This document shows, piece after piece, positions 47,169-59,800 of a stretch of DNA of 64,000 bases. The DNA lies in the NCBI GenBank assembly GCA_035610835.1, contig CM069457.1:42511319-42575318 (forward strand). The letters are read 5' to 3'. The DNA comes from Ophiura sarsii. Taxonomy: Eukaryota; Echinodermata; Ophiuroidea; Amphilepidida; Ophiuridae. A program made the position numbers and the translations under genes. Below the pieces are notes generated by a model. That model was given only the letters and a program-made list of their open reading frames with translations. It searched no databases and had not been told where the DNA came from. Every line of letters begins with the position of its first letter. The first letter of the stretch is position 1.

Positions 47169-47829
47169 TGTCAACCCCCCGCCCCTTAACATTTTCTCCC
47201 TCGACAGTACCCCACCCCCGCTCTAAAATTCCTGATTCGGCGGCTTCCGTAAGAAAAAAACCTGACCGACCTACCCTACCTGAGAGGTCCGTTTGCCCGT
47301 AGAACAGGGGTTTCTTTTCGTCGCCTAAACTACAAATTGGCGTAGGCCTAAATTTTTCTCTATATAATTCAGATGTAATTTCAGCCGTTTTGTAGAAAAT
47401 GTGGAACAAATGCTATTTCTGTTTGGAATCTAATGAATACATTTCAATTAGCATAATAATTTGTTTTTTTATTGTAGTTAAAATGCTAAAAATATAGGTT
47501 TTCGGCATCTACATTTAAATGTGTAAATATTATAAAATTAATAACAATTATTATTAAAACAATGGATATATAATTCAGGTGTAATATCAGTCATTTGTAG
47601 AAAATCATTACATTCCAGTTGCCTGTAAGGTTTGAGCCCAAGTCTGATAGGTTGAACTGGCCATGACGATAGTATTAGGGGGCTGTCATTTTCTTCGGGA
47701 GGGGAGGGGGGGGGGGGGGCACAAATATGGTGGGGGTGGGGGGTCATAATTTTGTAAAATCTAAAATAGGGGGGTTATAGTTTTGTGTAGCAATTCAGAT
47801 TCTAAAATTTGGCAAAATGTCACACTAAA
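47169..47829. other. unassigned DNA with a G-rich patch
   Basis: No gene recognised. A G-rich patch at 47690-47745 follows GGGGGCTGTCATTTTCTTC, possibly a transposon terminus. Confidence 0.4.
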
Positions 47830-47975
47830 TCAATATATAGAATTTGCCAACACCCCACATCCTTTGCAGTGTCATACATATTTATGATTCCACACGGTTG
47901 GCATTGCTCTAACAAAAAATGCCGTTGAGATTTTTTCTGAGCATATTTTGTATTGCTGGCAGGCTGTCTGTCAAG
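47830..47975 (+). repeat. dispersed repeat, inverted partner of 55965-56105
   Basis: Its complement matches 55965-56105, including GCCTGCCAGCAAT and CAACGGCATTTTTTGTTAG. Confidence 0.8.
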
Positions 47976-48329
47976 CGCATCGCATCTCTAGCTTATTTAT
48001 AGCAAGCGCCCGGGTGTAGTACCTTAGCGTACGTCCTCGCTGCACGCCCTGGCTAGCAGGGACACAGTTTGTACGTCCGCGTACACCCCCCCCCCCCCCC
48101 CGCGTAGCCGGGCATCATTTTGTGTACGGTCCCCGCATGGTCCCCGCCATACCCCGGGTCCCCGGGGCCAGGCTTGTAATTGATAAGTGCATTATCAGCT
48201 TAGCTTAGCAGTTTAGAACATACTATTTGGTGAATGTGATGTAATATATACACTCTTACAATATCTATTTTGGATTATCATACACTCAAGTGGACTATTT
48301 TGTACATTTACAGCGGTCATTTTGGTGGC

Positions 48330-48665
48330 CATCTTGGATTTAAAGTATGTTATTACAATGCAAATATACTGAATATGAGGTCTAATACATACATCTCAAT
48401 GTTAACCTATACTTTCACCATATATTTAGGTTGATATTATCCCATTTTATGCAATTTGGCAATTTTTGCAGCCATTTGGGGTCCAATTTGGGAGCCATTT
48501 TAGCAATCATTTTGGATTTGTAACTTTGTTAACAAAGCACAAAATACTGAATATGATAATAGTTAACCATTTGGCGGCCATTTTGGTTTGAAATTTGGCG
48601 GCCATTTTGATTTGAAATTTGGCGGCCATTCTGGTTTGAAATTTGGCGGCCATTTTGGTTTGAAA
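48330..48665. repeat. GGCGGCCATTTTGG repeats, 24-bp unit
   Basis: Four tandem 24-bp units at about 48570-48665 share TTTGGCGGCCATTTTGG. More diverged GCCATTTTGG-like units precede them, and the word AATACTGAATATGA occurs at both about 48365 and 48543. The period is divisible by three, so two minus-strand frames stay open; no protein is implied. Confidence 0.85.
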
Positions 48666-49299
48666 GTATGTTAACATCGTTAAAATTATATTTTCCGGGG
48701 TGTGTGTATGCACGATGACCCTCTGTATACACCTAACTAATTATTGTACGTCATTTCAAATTGTCATAAACAGATAAGTGTTTCCAGTTTAAAGAAACTC
48801 AACTACAATTATTTTATTATTTCTAAGGCAGGTCATAGGCGCTAGCTTCACAGTACATATGAAATTAATCAGTGGATCTGCTGTCCAACAAGAAACAGTG
48901 AAGTCGTTCAAACTCACTTTTTGACCAGTTAACCACCTTTTTAGTGACATTTTGATGTATTTCCCCCCAAAAGTAGGAACACTACTGGTACTTTTTTTCA
49001 TGTATTCTAAAGGGGATGTTGCTAGTAGTTCCTGAAACGAAAACTAGTGGGAAATCCTCAAGCTTTGCTATTTTACACGTATGCAAACAAATACTCATGT
49101 AAATCAAACTTGGAGTCTTTAGGGTAAAAAGGTGTGATTTCAAAGTAATGATAATTTAGCATCTAGAAACACTGTGATTTTTGTACCGATACAAATAAGT
49201 TGTTACACTATATAAATGCCCTGGCCGCAATATGAACAAAAACGGCCGGCCCCCCTTCTTCCCGGGTCTGAATGGTTTTCTCGTGCAAACCCCTTTTTT
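48666..49299. other. unassigned DNA
   Basis: Nothing recognised. Confidence 0.45.
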
Positions 49300-49530
49300 T
49301 AAACTCAGATTTAGATATTGATTTCGCAAAAAAAATGTGCCACGACACATCGGAATAGATGTTTCCTCCGCCATGTTTATGCATAATTATGTTATGACAT
49401 AAACAATAAATAATGTAAACAATTCCTCGTTCGTTAGCAGTGTTAGCAGTGACACGTTTCTCCTGAAGTTTTTTTCCAATGACCAAAACCTAATACATTT
49501 ATTTTTCTGATTGAACCGCACGGTTATTGA

Positions 49531-51223
49531 TTAGGGAAAAAAACCCTGTTTGGTTGTCCTCCAGAGCTCTCAGAGAGGAGGGGCGGGCGGGCGGGCGGGC
49601 GGGCGGATTGTTTCTTTTTTTTAAATTTTCTTTTACCGGCGGAAGCTCAAAGTTCAAGAGTCGCACATATATGTTACTAGATTTCGCGGTTCGTGGGTTG
49701 GGCGGTTCTCGGGTTGGGGGTTCATGTGATGTGTACTCTTACTCTTAAAATCGTGCCCTCAATATTACAGATACCCCATGAAACAGGAACCCCATGTGCC
49801 CTTAAATCCAGGTAGGCTACCCCATGCACATATACTATTCATGTAATTCAGTATTATGTGTAGGCCTATGGTTAGGGTTTTATAGTGGGGTCTTATTTCA
49901 GAGGGTTTTTAGTTTTATAGTTCTATCGTCATTATCATCTGTGCCCAGTCTTGAGAACTGCGCGTGCAATATCCGTTAGTTATTTTTGTGTCTATTGACA
50001 TTAATTATTCCTCCATAGACATGCCTAAACGTATAATGTATTTAAACCACGCAGGGGTGCGCATACCGATATCCATGTAACATTCCCATTTACATAACAG
50101 ACATCCCATAATTGGCCTAAGGGCCTATCCGAATTGATATAGTGTTAAACTACAACACTACACTCTTGCACGCTCATGGTCTGGGTAATTCCCCGGGTAA
50201 TTCCCGGCGCATAGAGACTGACACCTCTCCCCCCATTTCATCATTTTTCATCCTGTTCATATGCATAGTTTAAACTATCCGAATTGATATAGTGTTAAAC
50301 TACAACACTACACACTTGCACGCTCACGGTCTGGGTAATTCCCCGGGTAATTCCCGGCGCATAGAGACTGACACCTCTCCCCCATTTCATCCTGTTCATA
50401 TGCATAGTTTAATTCATACAAAAACACGCCCGGGAGTTAAAGTTAATTGGAGTCCTTATTCTATCCTGGCTGTATGGTTGACTTTTTGTTTTTGTTCTCG
50501 TCTTCTCGTGCGCCATTTTGTAGGTCTACTGAACGGTTTGCACTGCGGACACAGTCCTTTTACCCGCCCCATAAGACCCAGTTTGCGCCATGAACGCGTA
50601 CGCATATTACGGTGTGCGCCATTACGCGTGCGACGGCAATCGCATTCGACTTGTTTTATTTATACGCGGGTATATAGAAAAGTTCGTAAAATATTTTATT
50701 TGGCGGTTGTATTGTCTTATATAAATGCTTATTACTATGCGATCTTTAAGGATAACAAACGGCCTATCTATATAGAAATGTAGCTATGTCCATGATGACA
50801 ATATTTTGTGCGAAGACCATATGTCATCACTCCCTCATTAAGCCACAATTTTAGTCCAAATAGTAGCTAGCCGGGTTAAAGAAAATCAAAATGTCGGTAG
50901 TGGGGCGGTTCGTGGCACTCGTTGCTACATGGGGCGAATATCCCTGTGCATTGCGATTGCATGGGCAGATGGGCAGGGATCCGCGCTCGGAGTCATTGGA
51001 CAGACGGACAAACTCGCCAAAAATATTATTATGATAAATACTTAGTTTAATTCAATGCCATTTAAACTGTTTAAAAAAAATCTGAAAAAAAAAAAAAAAA
51101 ATCTGAAAAAAAAAAAAATCTGAAAAAGAAGAAGAAAATCTGAAAAAAAGGGAAAACAAATCGGAGCGGCCCTAAATCTGACGAGCGGGCGGTCGAGGAC
51201 AACATAACAAAAACATTTTGGCC
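49531..51223. mobile_element. 1.7-kb insertion in R copy 2, 7-bp duplication
   Basis: Compared with R copy 1 this is inserted between two copies of TTATTGA (49524-49530, 51224-51230). The right end TTTTGGCC and a GTTGTCCTC block near both ends suggest decayed TIRs of a GGCC type, but the class is unsettled. It contains a (GGGC)n run at 49579-49605 and a tandem duplication of about 145 bp (50131-50280 and 50281-50415). No protein was recognised. Confidence 0.7.
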
Positions 51224-51626
51224 TTATTGAATGTGGTCAGTGTGATTTACGAGAAGTAGACAATTACCAATGATATACCATGTTTTTGTCTAATTAATGT
51301 TTACAATTTATAATTAAGACCTCCACTAACGTACTCATATAATTAAGATTTTATGAGCTTGACAATCTAGGTCTCCACATTATTGATTATCAAATACTTG
51401 CAGATTAATCCATAACGTGCATTACTTACATGTATACCATCAATCAATACAGCTAGACAAACTAATGTTTCAGATGAAGCTTATTTTAATCAAACTAATT
51501 TATCATAGTTTATGAAAATGTGGTCGTTGAAGGACAAAAAAAGAAATATGTCAATTACAAAGTAAAATAAAACAAGCGAAATATATTGTATAATAGCCAA
51601 CCCATATTGTGGAAGATGGTATCAAC

Positions 51627-52538
51627 CAGGGTTTTCTTTACGCGTAAAAGTGCGCGTATTTACGCGTTCAGTCACCCATTGTACTCCCTCAAAGCTCTGC
51701 GCCCTATAGCAGCGCGTCCACAAAATGTTAAATGTACGCGCTCAGATTACCGAATATGTTTACCGTTGACTCATTCTCCGAGTCTCCGTAGTTCTTCAGC
51801 TCCAATGTACTGCGATTTCACTACAATTTCGCTTGAAACCAACGAAATCACCATTCACCCAATATTATTTCTGTCATTGTCATGGCTCAAATTTTAACAA
51901 TGATTGAGATACGTAGTTGTAACTTTGCCTCGCTAGGTAGAGGGTGCGAATGAGGCAACATTTGACCCTGCACTTTGCATGTACAATACCTTTAACCTTG
52001 CATCCCCTCTCGAGTCTCGTAGTCAAAAGCACAGTTCGTATTATCAGTATTGTCCATACTGCTGTGTCGATGTAGTCAGCGCTAAATGACTATGCGATAG
52101 TGTGCATGTTTGCATATCAGCCGTACATCGTTTACCATTGATGAGTATGTTCACTGTACAATCGTACATGTGCATAGCTTCGGGCGATTTTCACACACGA
52201 GGAACTGTCAGTGGCAGATTTCCAAATCAGTTTTTCTTGGAAATTAAAGAAGCTTTAGCCATTTAACCAACGGCTACACATTATATTAAAGATGATATCT
52301 GATTCTGAATGAAGTGAAGTAAAAATAAATTTATGTCAAAAAAGTTGCGAAATTTTGATTGCAAAATTTGACGGACCGTCAACACTGTCAGTGTCACTGT
52401 CAGGTATACAAGAGAAAATCCAAAATAAAAAGTACCCCTTCAGAAAATATGTTACCCCTTCAGATACATGTTTAAAATCATTAAAGGGTAAACAATAAAT
52501 GTTTGACCCTTTCAGGAAAAAGCTTAAAGAAAACCCTG
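51627..52538. mobile_element. hAT-like TIR element CAGGGTTTTCTTTA
   Basis: Ends CAGGGTTTTCTTTA and TAAAGAAAACCCTG are perfect 14-bp inverses. The flanking octamers GTATCAAC and GTACCCAA agree only partly, so a decayed 8-bp duplication is possible. R copy 1 lacks it. No transposase. Confidence 0.7.
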
Positions 52539-53889
52539 GTACCCAAGATCCGCGTATTAAGCTAAAAAGCATAAAACAAACTATCTTGATTATCCAATTA
52601 AAGCTAAAAAGGAATCTTCGTACGGTACCAGGGTTCGATTTTTGTTGTTGTTGAGATTGCGACATCACGAGAAAGCTCATAATTAATTCATTGCCCTGCA
52701 ACGTTATAGACTAGAAATGTTGAGTTACCATGGTTACGATGCCATCAGAAAAAGTATGATTTATAACGTGTTATACCACAAGTATCTGTTTCTGTTCCCT
52801 GCGCAAATTTCTTTCCGGTGAATTTTCGCTTCAATCATAAGAACCAATCTAGAAGTTCTATTCGTCGTTTAGGACAGAACGGCTTTAACGCCGTACTTTC
52901 ATGAACAATAACAAGAAGCATTATGTCGAAAATCGAGTTACACGCCTTTAAAATGAGACAAATGTTTTTTTTGATCAAATCATGCACTTAAGAAAATTAA
53001 AGAAACCAAATTATCATGTAAAGTACATTTGATGCATGATTCATTGCAAACCTTGTTTCATTCGGCTTATGGATGTAGATTGCATATAGAAGAATTGGCA
53101 ATAGTCTGAAATTGTTGAAAGAAATAGGTCGAAGTTTGAAGTATAATAATCGGACTCATGAACAATGCAATTTGCTTTGAGAGCATTCTATCAGGTCATC
53201 TTATGGTATAAATCCGGGGAAATGTTTTAATTTCGGGTGTGGGGAGGGGTAAATGTTTTCAAGGTAGAATCGGCTAAGTATGGAGACATTCTCTGTGAAA
53301 GCATTGTCGTGGCAAGGTTTGTTCACAATGGCTAAATCGGGCCAGCTGATACAGTTATCATTTTCTTTGACACATGGTATAGATAGGGCACAGTGGCGTA
53401 GAAATCGACATACGCCATATGTTACTACATAATTTTTCAGATTGACCTCCCCCCCCCCCCCCCCCGGCAAAATAAATCGGTTTCCCCCTATATCATCTGT
53501 CACAAATCACAGATTACTTTAACAATAATTCAGCCCCCCCCCCCCACCCCCACCCACCCCCCGATAGCTTTGGAGAAGTATTTCCACAAAACATTTTGAC
53601 ATGTATTTTAAGTCACCCTATAGGTCCCACATGTATAATGAAAAATACTCAACAGGCTGTATATTGTGTTAAAAGAAGAAGAAAAATAATTAAATGTGTT
53701 GAATATGTTATTGTTACAATAACTTTTAATGCATGTGATACACACTTCAACAAAAATAAAAATAAGTTCCTCTTTAGATTATGCCTGATATTTTTGAAAT
53801 GATCGAAACGATTTTTGGCACACGTAATGTAGGTGTTCACAGCAACACTAGAACGGGGTTATGACTACGCAGGTGTTGTAATGCTTGAA

Positions 53890-54130
53890 TGATCACACAT
53901 TGAATGGAGGAATATCTCAATTCAAACAGGCGGGGGTGGCGTTGGGGGCTCAAGCCCCCCGGGTCCCCAGAGGGGGAAAATAAAAGAGAGGGGAGAATGG
54001 GGAGAGAAGGGGAGGGGGAGGAGAGGAGGAGGGGAGAGGAGAGGAGGACAGGAAGTGAGGAGGAGGGGAGGGAAGGGAGAGGGAGCTTTTTAGTGTCTCT
54101 CACTTTATCGTTTCGTCTCTGAACCACGGC
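53890..54130 (+). repeat. polypurine repeat, relative of 44340-44530
   Basis: GGGGGCTCAAGCCCCCCGGG is followed at 53969-54086 by an almost pure G/A tract. The same order, inverted, occurs at 44391-44480. Confidence 0.8.
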
Positions 54131-54295
54131 ATTACAGGTAGCTTTACCTATCTATAGAGCCACGACGATCCCTTACCAACGATTCTGATCTAATGTAGAG
54201 GGGACCCTCGCGTGCAGCCAGAGATGACAATAAATAATACCTGTCTAGCACACGTACATCATCTGTCTATGATCGTTTTGATCCTGCTGTCAAAA

Positions 54296-54440
54296 CTCCA
54301 TGGTCAGTGGAGATATATTGGTTAGTGGAGTTGAGTGGTAGAAGGGGTATATGGTCAGTGGAGTTGAGTGGTAGAAGGGGTATAATGGTCAGTAGATATC
54401 ATTATGGTCAGTGAAGTTGAGCCTTAGAGGATGTAATGTA
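54296..54440. repeat. tandem repeat of TGGTCAGTGGAGTTGAGTGG
   Basis: About three units of 45 bp with a shared GGTAGAAGGGGTAT block; the outer ones are diverged. Confidence 0.8.
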
Positions 54441-54465
54441 CATGGTCTGTGTAGTATGAGTGTAC

Positions 54466-54846
54466 ACCTAGCACATAAAGTCCCTGACCAGGTGCTTTGA
54501 GGTTGGCTAATTCAAAATAGATAATCGGTACCAAAATTCTGAGATATACTTTAAATGAGCAAATTTCTTCTCCGCAGTTTGATACCTCATTCAACAGAAT
54601 CGAATGGATACTTTTAAAGTTATGGCGATTTCAATGACCGCGCATAACAACAGCTAGGTATAGGAAATCATTGATTTGGGTGTGATTACGCACTGAAAAA
54701 ACTCACAGCTAATCAGCTAAGACTTTTATTCTTCACAGCTAGTCACACCATTTGTCCCGCAAATTACGGTAGCACACAGTTATCGATTATATATTTTGAA
54801 TTAGCCAACCTCAAAGCACCTGGTCAGAGACTTAATGTGCTAGGTG
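54466..54846. mobile_element. TA-target MITE (CACCTAGCAC family)
   Basis: Inverted ends of about 70 bp begin CACCTAGCACATAAAGTCCC and end with TGTGCTAGGTG; TA flanks both sides. The terminal regions match those of the 1.8-kb element at 24178-25972. Confidence 0.85.
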
Positions 54847-54922
54847 TATACTATTAGAGTCAAATAGACATTATAGACGGTTTTGAAATTAGAACTATAT
54901 AAAGGCTCTAACAGCAAGGCAT

Positions 54923-55260
54923 ATTATGTGATCTTTCCAGAGAGCGCCCTCTATTATGTTTTTTTTAGAAAATAGATTTTCTTGCAGATTTACATTTCTG
55001 ATCATAAATTGTACATACATTCCAAGTTACAGAGCGATACGATTCCTAATTACCTCAAAATCATGGATTTAGAGTGAATTTAGAGTGATCCCGACAGTTT
55101 ATTTTGAATCTAAAACCATGATTTTGAAGTAACTAAAAATCGTATCGCCCTGTAACTTGGAATGTATGTCGGATTTATGATCAGAAATGTAAATCTGCAA
55201 GAAAATCTGCTTTCAATTTTTTTTCGATGTTGAGGGCGATCCCTGGAAAGACCACATAAT
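54923..55260. mobile_element. fold-back element with arms near 140 bp
   Basis: ATTATGTGATCTTTCCAG at the left end pairs with CTGGAAAGACCACATAAT at the right, and complementarity runs inward through TACATTCCAAGTTACAG and its complement to the centre near 55090. It is non-coding. Confidence 0.85.
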
Positions 55261-55742
55261 AATAACCCTTACCCCACAAAATCATACAGACAGGAACCAT
55301 CTCCACGCGCATGCTACGGCATTGATTTCAAAATTTATTTAGCGCCTTACGACGATGTAAACAGCAACAAGGCGCAACCCATCATTACAACTTTGCATTA
55401 GTCACACATTTCAACATGTTCAAGGTTTTTAAACCTTTGTGTGACTATGCAAAGAGTTAAAAGTCTTCAACTTTATTATACTCATTATTTATTAAATTAA
55501 TATTGTGACTTTCTTTATAAGAACGCGTGGGTGCCACTGTTTTAAATTGGTATGTTCAAATAAATGAACTTGAAGAAATATAGTGTATGTTGTCGCTTAT
55601 CTTACAACACAAAACCTCAGAAAGAAGAAATGAAGGGTCCAAAATGAACAGGCAAATTAATGAAACAGTTTAAAGCTTTAAACTAAAGTAAGCGAACACC
55701 CACATCAGCCTAAGCGTTTATCACATAATACATACAAATATA
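55261..55742. other. unassigned DNA
   Basis: Nothing recognised. Confidence 0.45.
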
Positions 55743-55870
55743 CAGTCCTCAAAATAAGTACCTGACCAGGTAATAAATTTACTTAACTCCAACACTATAG
55801 CTCCTACGTAAACATGTAAAAATATAAAATTATGAAGTTGTAAAGAAAACACTTTTTCCCAGGACAAAGG
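55743..55870 (+). repeat. solo left end of the CAGTCATCACAATAAG family
   Basis: CAGTCCTCAAAATAAGTACC and the following AATAAA...CTCCTACGTAAACAT region match the left arm of 41258-41820. No right end is nearby. Confidence 0.75.
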
Positions 55871-55964
55871 AGTCACCCGACTTCAGCCCCAAGGTCGCTT
55901 ATTTCTTTCTGCAACCATAACGGAATGCAGGTCTATGTGTTCCCTGTGTTATTAGTCTTATTTC

Positions 55965-56105
55965 GTCACAGACAGCCTGCCAGCAATCAAAAATATGCTC
56001 AGAAAAAATCTCAACGGCATTTTTTGTTAGAGCAATTCCAACCATGTGTAATAAAATCAGCAGAATGTACCTCACATGGTATGGGGTGTTGGCAAATTTC
56101 AGATT
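55965..56105 (-). repeat. dispersed repeat, inverted partner of 47830-47975
   Basis: Complementary to 47830-47975 over most of its length. Confidence 0.8.
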
Positions 56106-56149
56106 GAAGTTAAGTGTGTAATTTTGCCCCAAAACCGTGATTTTTACAC

Positions 56150-56345
56150 GTTTTCGACCAAATTATTGCTTTTAAAAATATTTCCATTATGAAAGGTCCG
56201 ATTTCGTCATGACTGGTGTCAAATGAAAGGTGACAATATCAGCTTTTATATGATATCAGTATAAGCGAATATAAATCAAGAATAATAAAACAACGAGTGA
56301 AAAAACATAAATTTTTAGCATTTTTGGCCTAAATTTCAAAAAATG
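56150..56345 (+). repeat. uninterrupted target repeat, copy 1
   Basis: It contains ACTGGTGTCAAATGAAAGG, then GACAATATCAGCTTTT and ATCAGTATAAGCGAATATA. A second copy starts near 56500 and is split by three transposons; its right part resumes at 63310. This copy is the empty-site reference for all three. Confidence 0.85.
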
Positions 56346-56499
56346 TAATTGGTTAAATGCTATTTAGAGATTAAGAATAAAACCACACGTTTCCCATATT
56401 TATTACAAAACTGCTCCTAGTATACATAAATAATTTAAAGAAGAAACAGAGTTGCTTGTATATTTTAATTTATCGCTATGGCAATTTTTTCCCTAAACA

Positions 56500-56594
56500 G
56501 TAATGTTTACAAGATTTTCATCAAAATACTGTTTTTAAGGATATATCCATCATTAATGATCCGATTACATCATAACTGGTGTCAAATGAGAGGT
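56500..56594 (+). repeat. target repeat, copy 2, left part
   Basis: It matches 56150-56245 and ends in AAATGAGAGGT (56584-56594), the left target duplication of the LINE. Confidence 0.8.
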
Positions 56595-56845
56595 TTTTTT
56601 ATCTTTTAAGTTTATTAATGGTTCTTTCTTCAGTTACAAATACTTCATGATTACAAATCTCCACTCTTTTCTATCACAATCACATACATGTATATCAAAT
56701 CAAACATGTTCAGTTTAAATTACAAACCTATTACATATTTTTACTATTCCTTGTATCTTCTATGCAGCTTCAAAATATGATATAGTTTCAAGTTACACAT
56801 CTCATTGTTACGCACAGTCATCTGATCAATGTAAATTGATGCTAT

Positions 56846-59800
56846 TTAAATGTCAATCAATTTTCTGAACCTCAATTCTGATTTGAAAAGAAATAACAGA
56901 TTGGGATGATTCCCATATCTAAATTTACTAATTGACAATTTCGCTATCATAATTATACTAGTAATGAAATCTCTCTGTGTTTTTTCTGTACATTTCTGAA
57001 ACCCAAAGAGTACATCAAAATGTGTTAGAACTACATGTTTTGATACTTTTAAAGATATAATGTCATTTGCTTCTAACCATATTGGTTGTATCTTCTTACA
57101 GAAAAAGAAGAAGTGTTCTACATAATCCTTTTCATTACATATATCACATACATCATTATTTTCTATTTTCATTTTATGCAGAAGAATTTTTGTGGGGTAG
57201 ATATTACTAGTGATTTTCCAATTAAGTGATATCAATCTGCCCTCTCTTGTTGTAGATGGAATATTATTCCATATTTTATTCCAATTAAAAGAGAAGTTTG
57301 GATATTTTCTCTGCCAGAAATGTTGGCATATTGGAATCACAGACACTTTTTTCATCAGTTCTTTTTTAAAGGTTTTTACTGTTGTCTTATCAATGTTAAC
57401 ATCTCTATCAGTACATCTTAAATAAATACACTTATCTTCTGTATGAGGGTGTTTGACACATTTCCAATCTTTAGGAATTGCATTGATAAGAGCTAAATAT
57501 TCCATCAATAGCCTACCATTGTGTGGCATTTTATTTCTTAACTTTACTACATCTAACATTTTCCCATCTTTACCAAATAATTGATTGATCTTAATGATTC
57601 CTGATTTTATCCAGAGCTTAAAGTGAATCGTCTTTCCATTGTATCTAATGTGTTCATTGTTCCAAATTACTTGGTTGTTATGATTTTCTATACTCTTTAT
57701 TTGTTTAACCGTATTGCATTTGAACCATATTTGTATCAACATTTTATAAAACGACGGCAGTTTGTTTAAAATATCGATACATTGTTTACTTAAAGTTGTT
57801 AGAGAACAATTACAATTGAATATATCCATACCTATATCAAATTTTCCAATGTGAAAGAAAGCAATATTTTTCCAAGCGGATATGTCATTGTTTAGCATTT
57901 TTTTTACCCATGACATTTGTAGTGAGTATAAGAATGACTTCAAATCTACCATTCTTAATCCACCTTGGTCATAATTTAACATCAGTGTTTTACGTTTGAC
58001 TCTTTCTCCTTTCCTCCATACAAATTTGTGAAATATACTGTTTAATTGTGTAATGATATGTTCCGGTAAGACAATGACTGAACTTACATATGTTAATTGA
58101 GATGCCATTAAGCATTTAACTATTAGTATTTTGCCAACCATTGACAGTTGTCTATATTTCCATGCTTCTATAATTAATTTGATAGAATTCACTTTTTTTT
58201 CCCAATTTTCATTTATATTGCTAGCACTTGTAGTACTACTGAAAGTAATACCTAAGGTTTTAACATTATTATTTGGATATACATTCCATTTTAATTTACC
58301 AAACGTATCTCTTCTTAGGCTATTTGATCCAATCCATATTGCCTCTGTTTTATTTTTATTGAGAGAGAGACCTGATATAGACTTAAACTTGTCCAAGACT
58401 GCTATGACCTTATTAATTTGATCTTCATTTCTTAAAAACATTGTTATATCATCAGCATACAGTGATATTTTGGCATCCTTTTTCTGGTAATTTATGAAAG
58501 GCAGTTTAATACCTTCAATATTTTCGTCTTGCCTTACTTTACATGCTAATACCTCAATACATAATACAAATAATAATGCAGATAAAGGACATCCTTGCCT
58601 TACCCCTTTGTTTATAGGGAAAAATTCAGAAACATGTCCATTATGGGTTATACAGCTACTTATATCATTATACAGAGTTTCTACCCATTTGATGAAACTA
58701 GGACCAAAATTTAATAATTTCAGAGTTGCCATCATATACTGCTTATCAATACTATCAAATGCTTTACTAAAATCTAAAAACATAATAACTCCAGGCATGT
58801 TTGCTGTTTGTGTATACCTTAAAACGTCTTCAATTAGTCTAGCATTTTCACCTATAAAACGCCCTTTAATATATCCTGTCTGGTCAGGATCGACAATCTT
58901 GGATATGATAGTTTGCATTCTATTTGCCAAAGCCTTCGTAGCTATTTTATAATCGACATTCGTTAATGTAATTGGTCTCCAGTTTGACAGTAAATCACGT
59001 GGTTGGTTTTTGCCTTTGTGTATTAATGTTATTATACCTTTCCTTTGACTTCGACCTAGTTGGCCATTTTTATAACCTTCATTTAATGAGTTCATAACTA
59101 AAACACCTACTTCATTCCAAAAGTGTTTATAAAATTCTGTGGTCAATCCATCATAACCCGGACTTTTGTTAGTTTGCATATCGTCAAGTGCTTTTTTACA
59201 TTCCTCTAAAGTAAGTGCACCTTCGCATACCATTTGATCATTTTCATCCAAAGTATTACAATTTACATTTTTAACAAAGTCTTCAAAATCAACATCGTTT
59301 ACTTTTTCATCTATGCAATACAATTTCTTATAATAAAGTACTTGTTGTTCCAGTAACTGATCTGGATCTGTTATGACCATACCATCGTCTTTTTGAAGAG
59401 AGGTTATTGATTTATTTACAATATTTTTCCGTTCAAGATTTAAGAAATATTTGGTACTCTTTTCACCTTCTTGTAACCATTGTTCTCTTGATCTGATTTT
59501 CACACCATCTGTATAGCTTTCCCAAGCAATTTCTAAATTCTGTTTAGCCTTAATGGGTTTCAACTGAATTGTTTTTCTCCAGCTGATCAGCTGCCTGCTG
59601 CAGACTTTCTTCCAAGCTTGCAATTTTTGGTTTATCTTTATTTTTATTTATACAAAACATAATACTAAAACTTCTGATCTTATTTTTAAATAAATCCCAC
59701 AACATACAATGATTAAGTAAGTCTCCATATTCTGTTTTTAAATTTTTGATTAGAAGTATAAGTTCCTCTGTATACTGTTCATCCTTCAAAAGACTGTTGT

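Larger units (their letters stand above)
49300..53650 (+). repeat. long repeat R, copy 2, with two large insertions
   Basis: It is colinear with 42125-44190 in three blocks: about 49300-49530, 51224-51626 and 52879-53650. It lacks both MITEs of copy 1 and carries its own insertions at 49531-51223 and 51627-52538. Confidence 0.85.

Noticed and set aside
48507..48732. Repetitive MAAKFQ-type protein
   Set aside because: It is the translation of a 24-bp tandem repeat, open only because 24 is a multiple of three.
50292..50783. 163-codon frame
   Set aside because: It starts in a tandem duplication inside an insertion and shows no recognisable motif.
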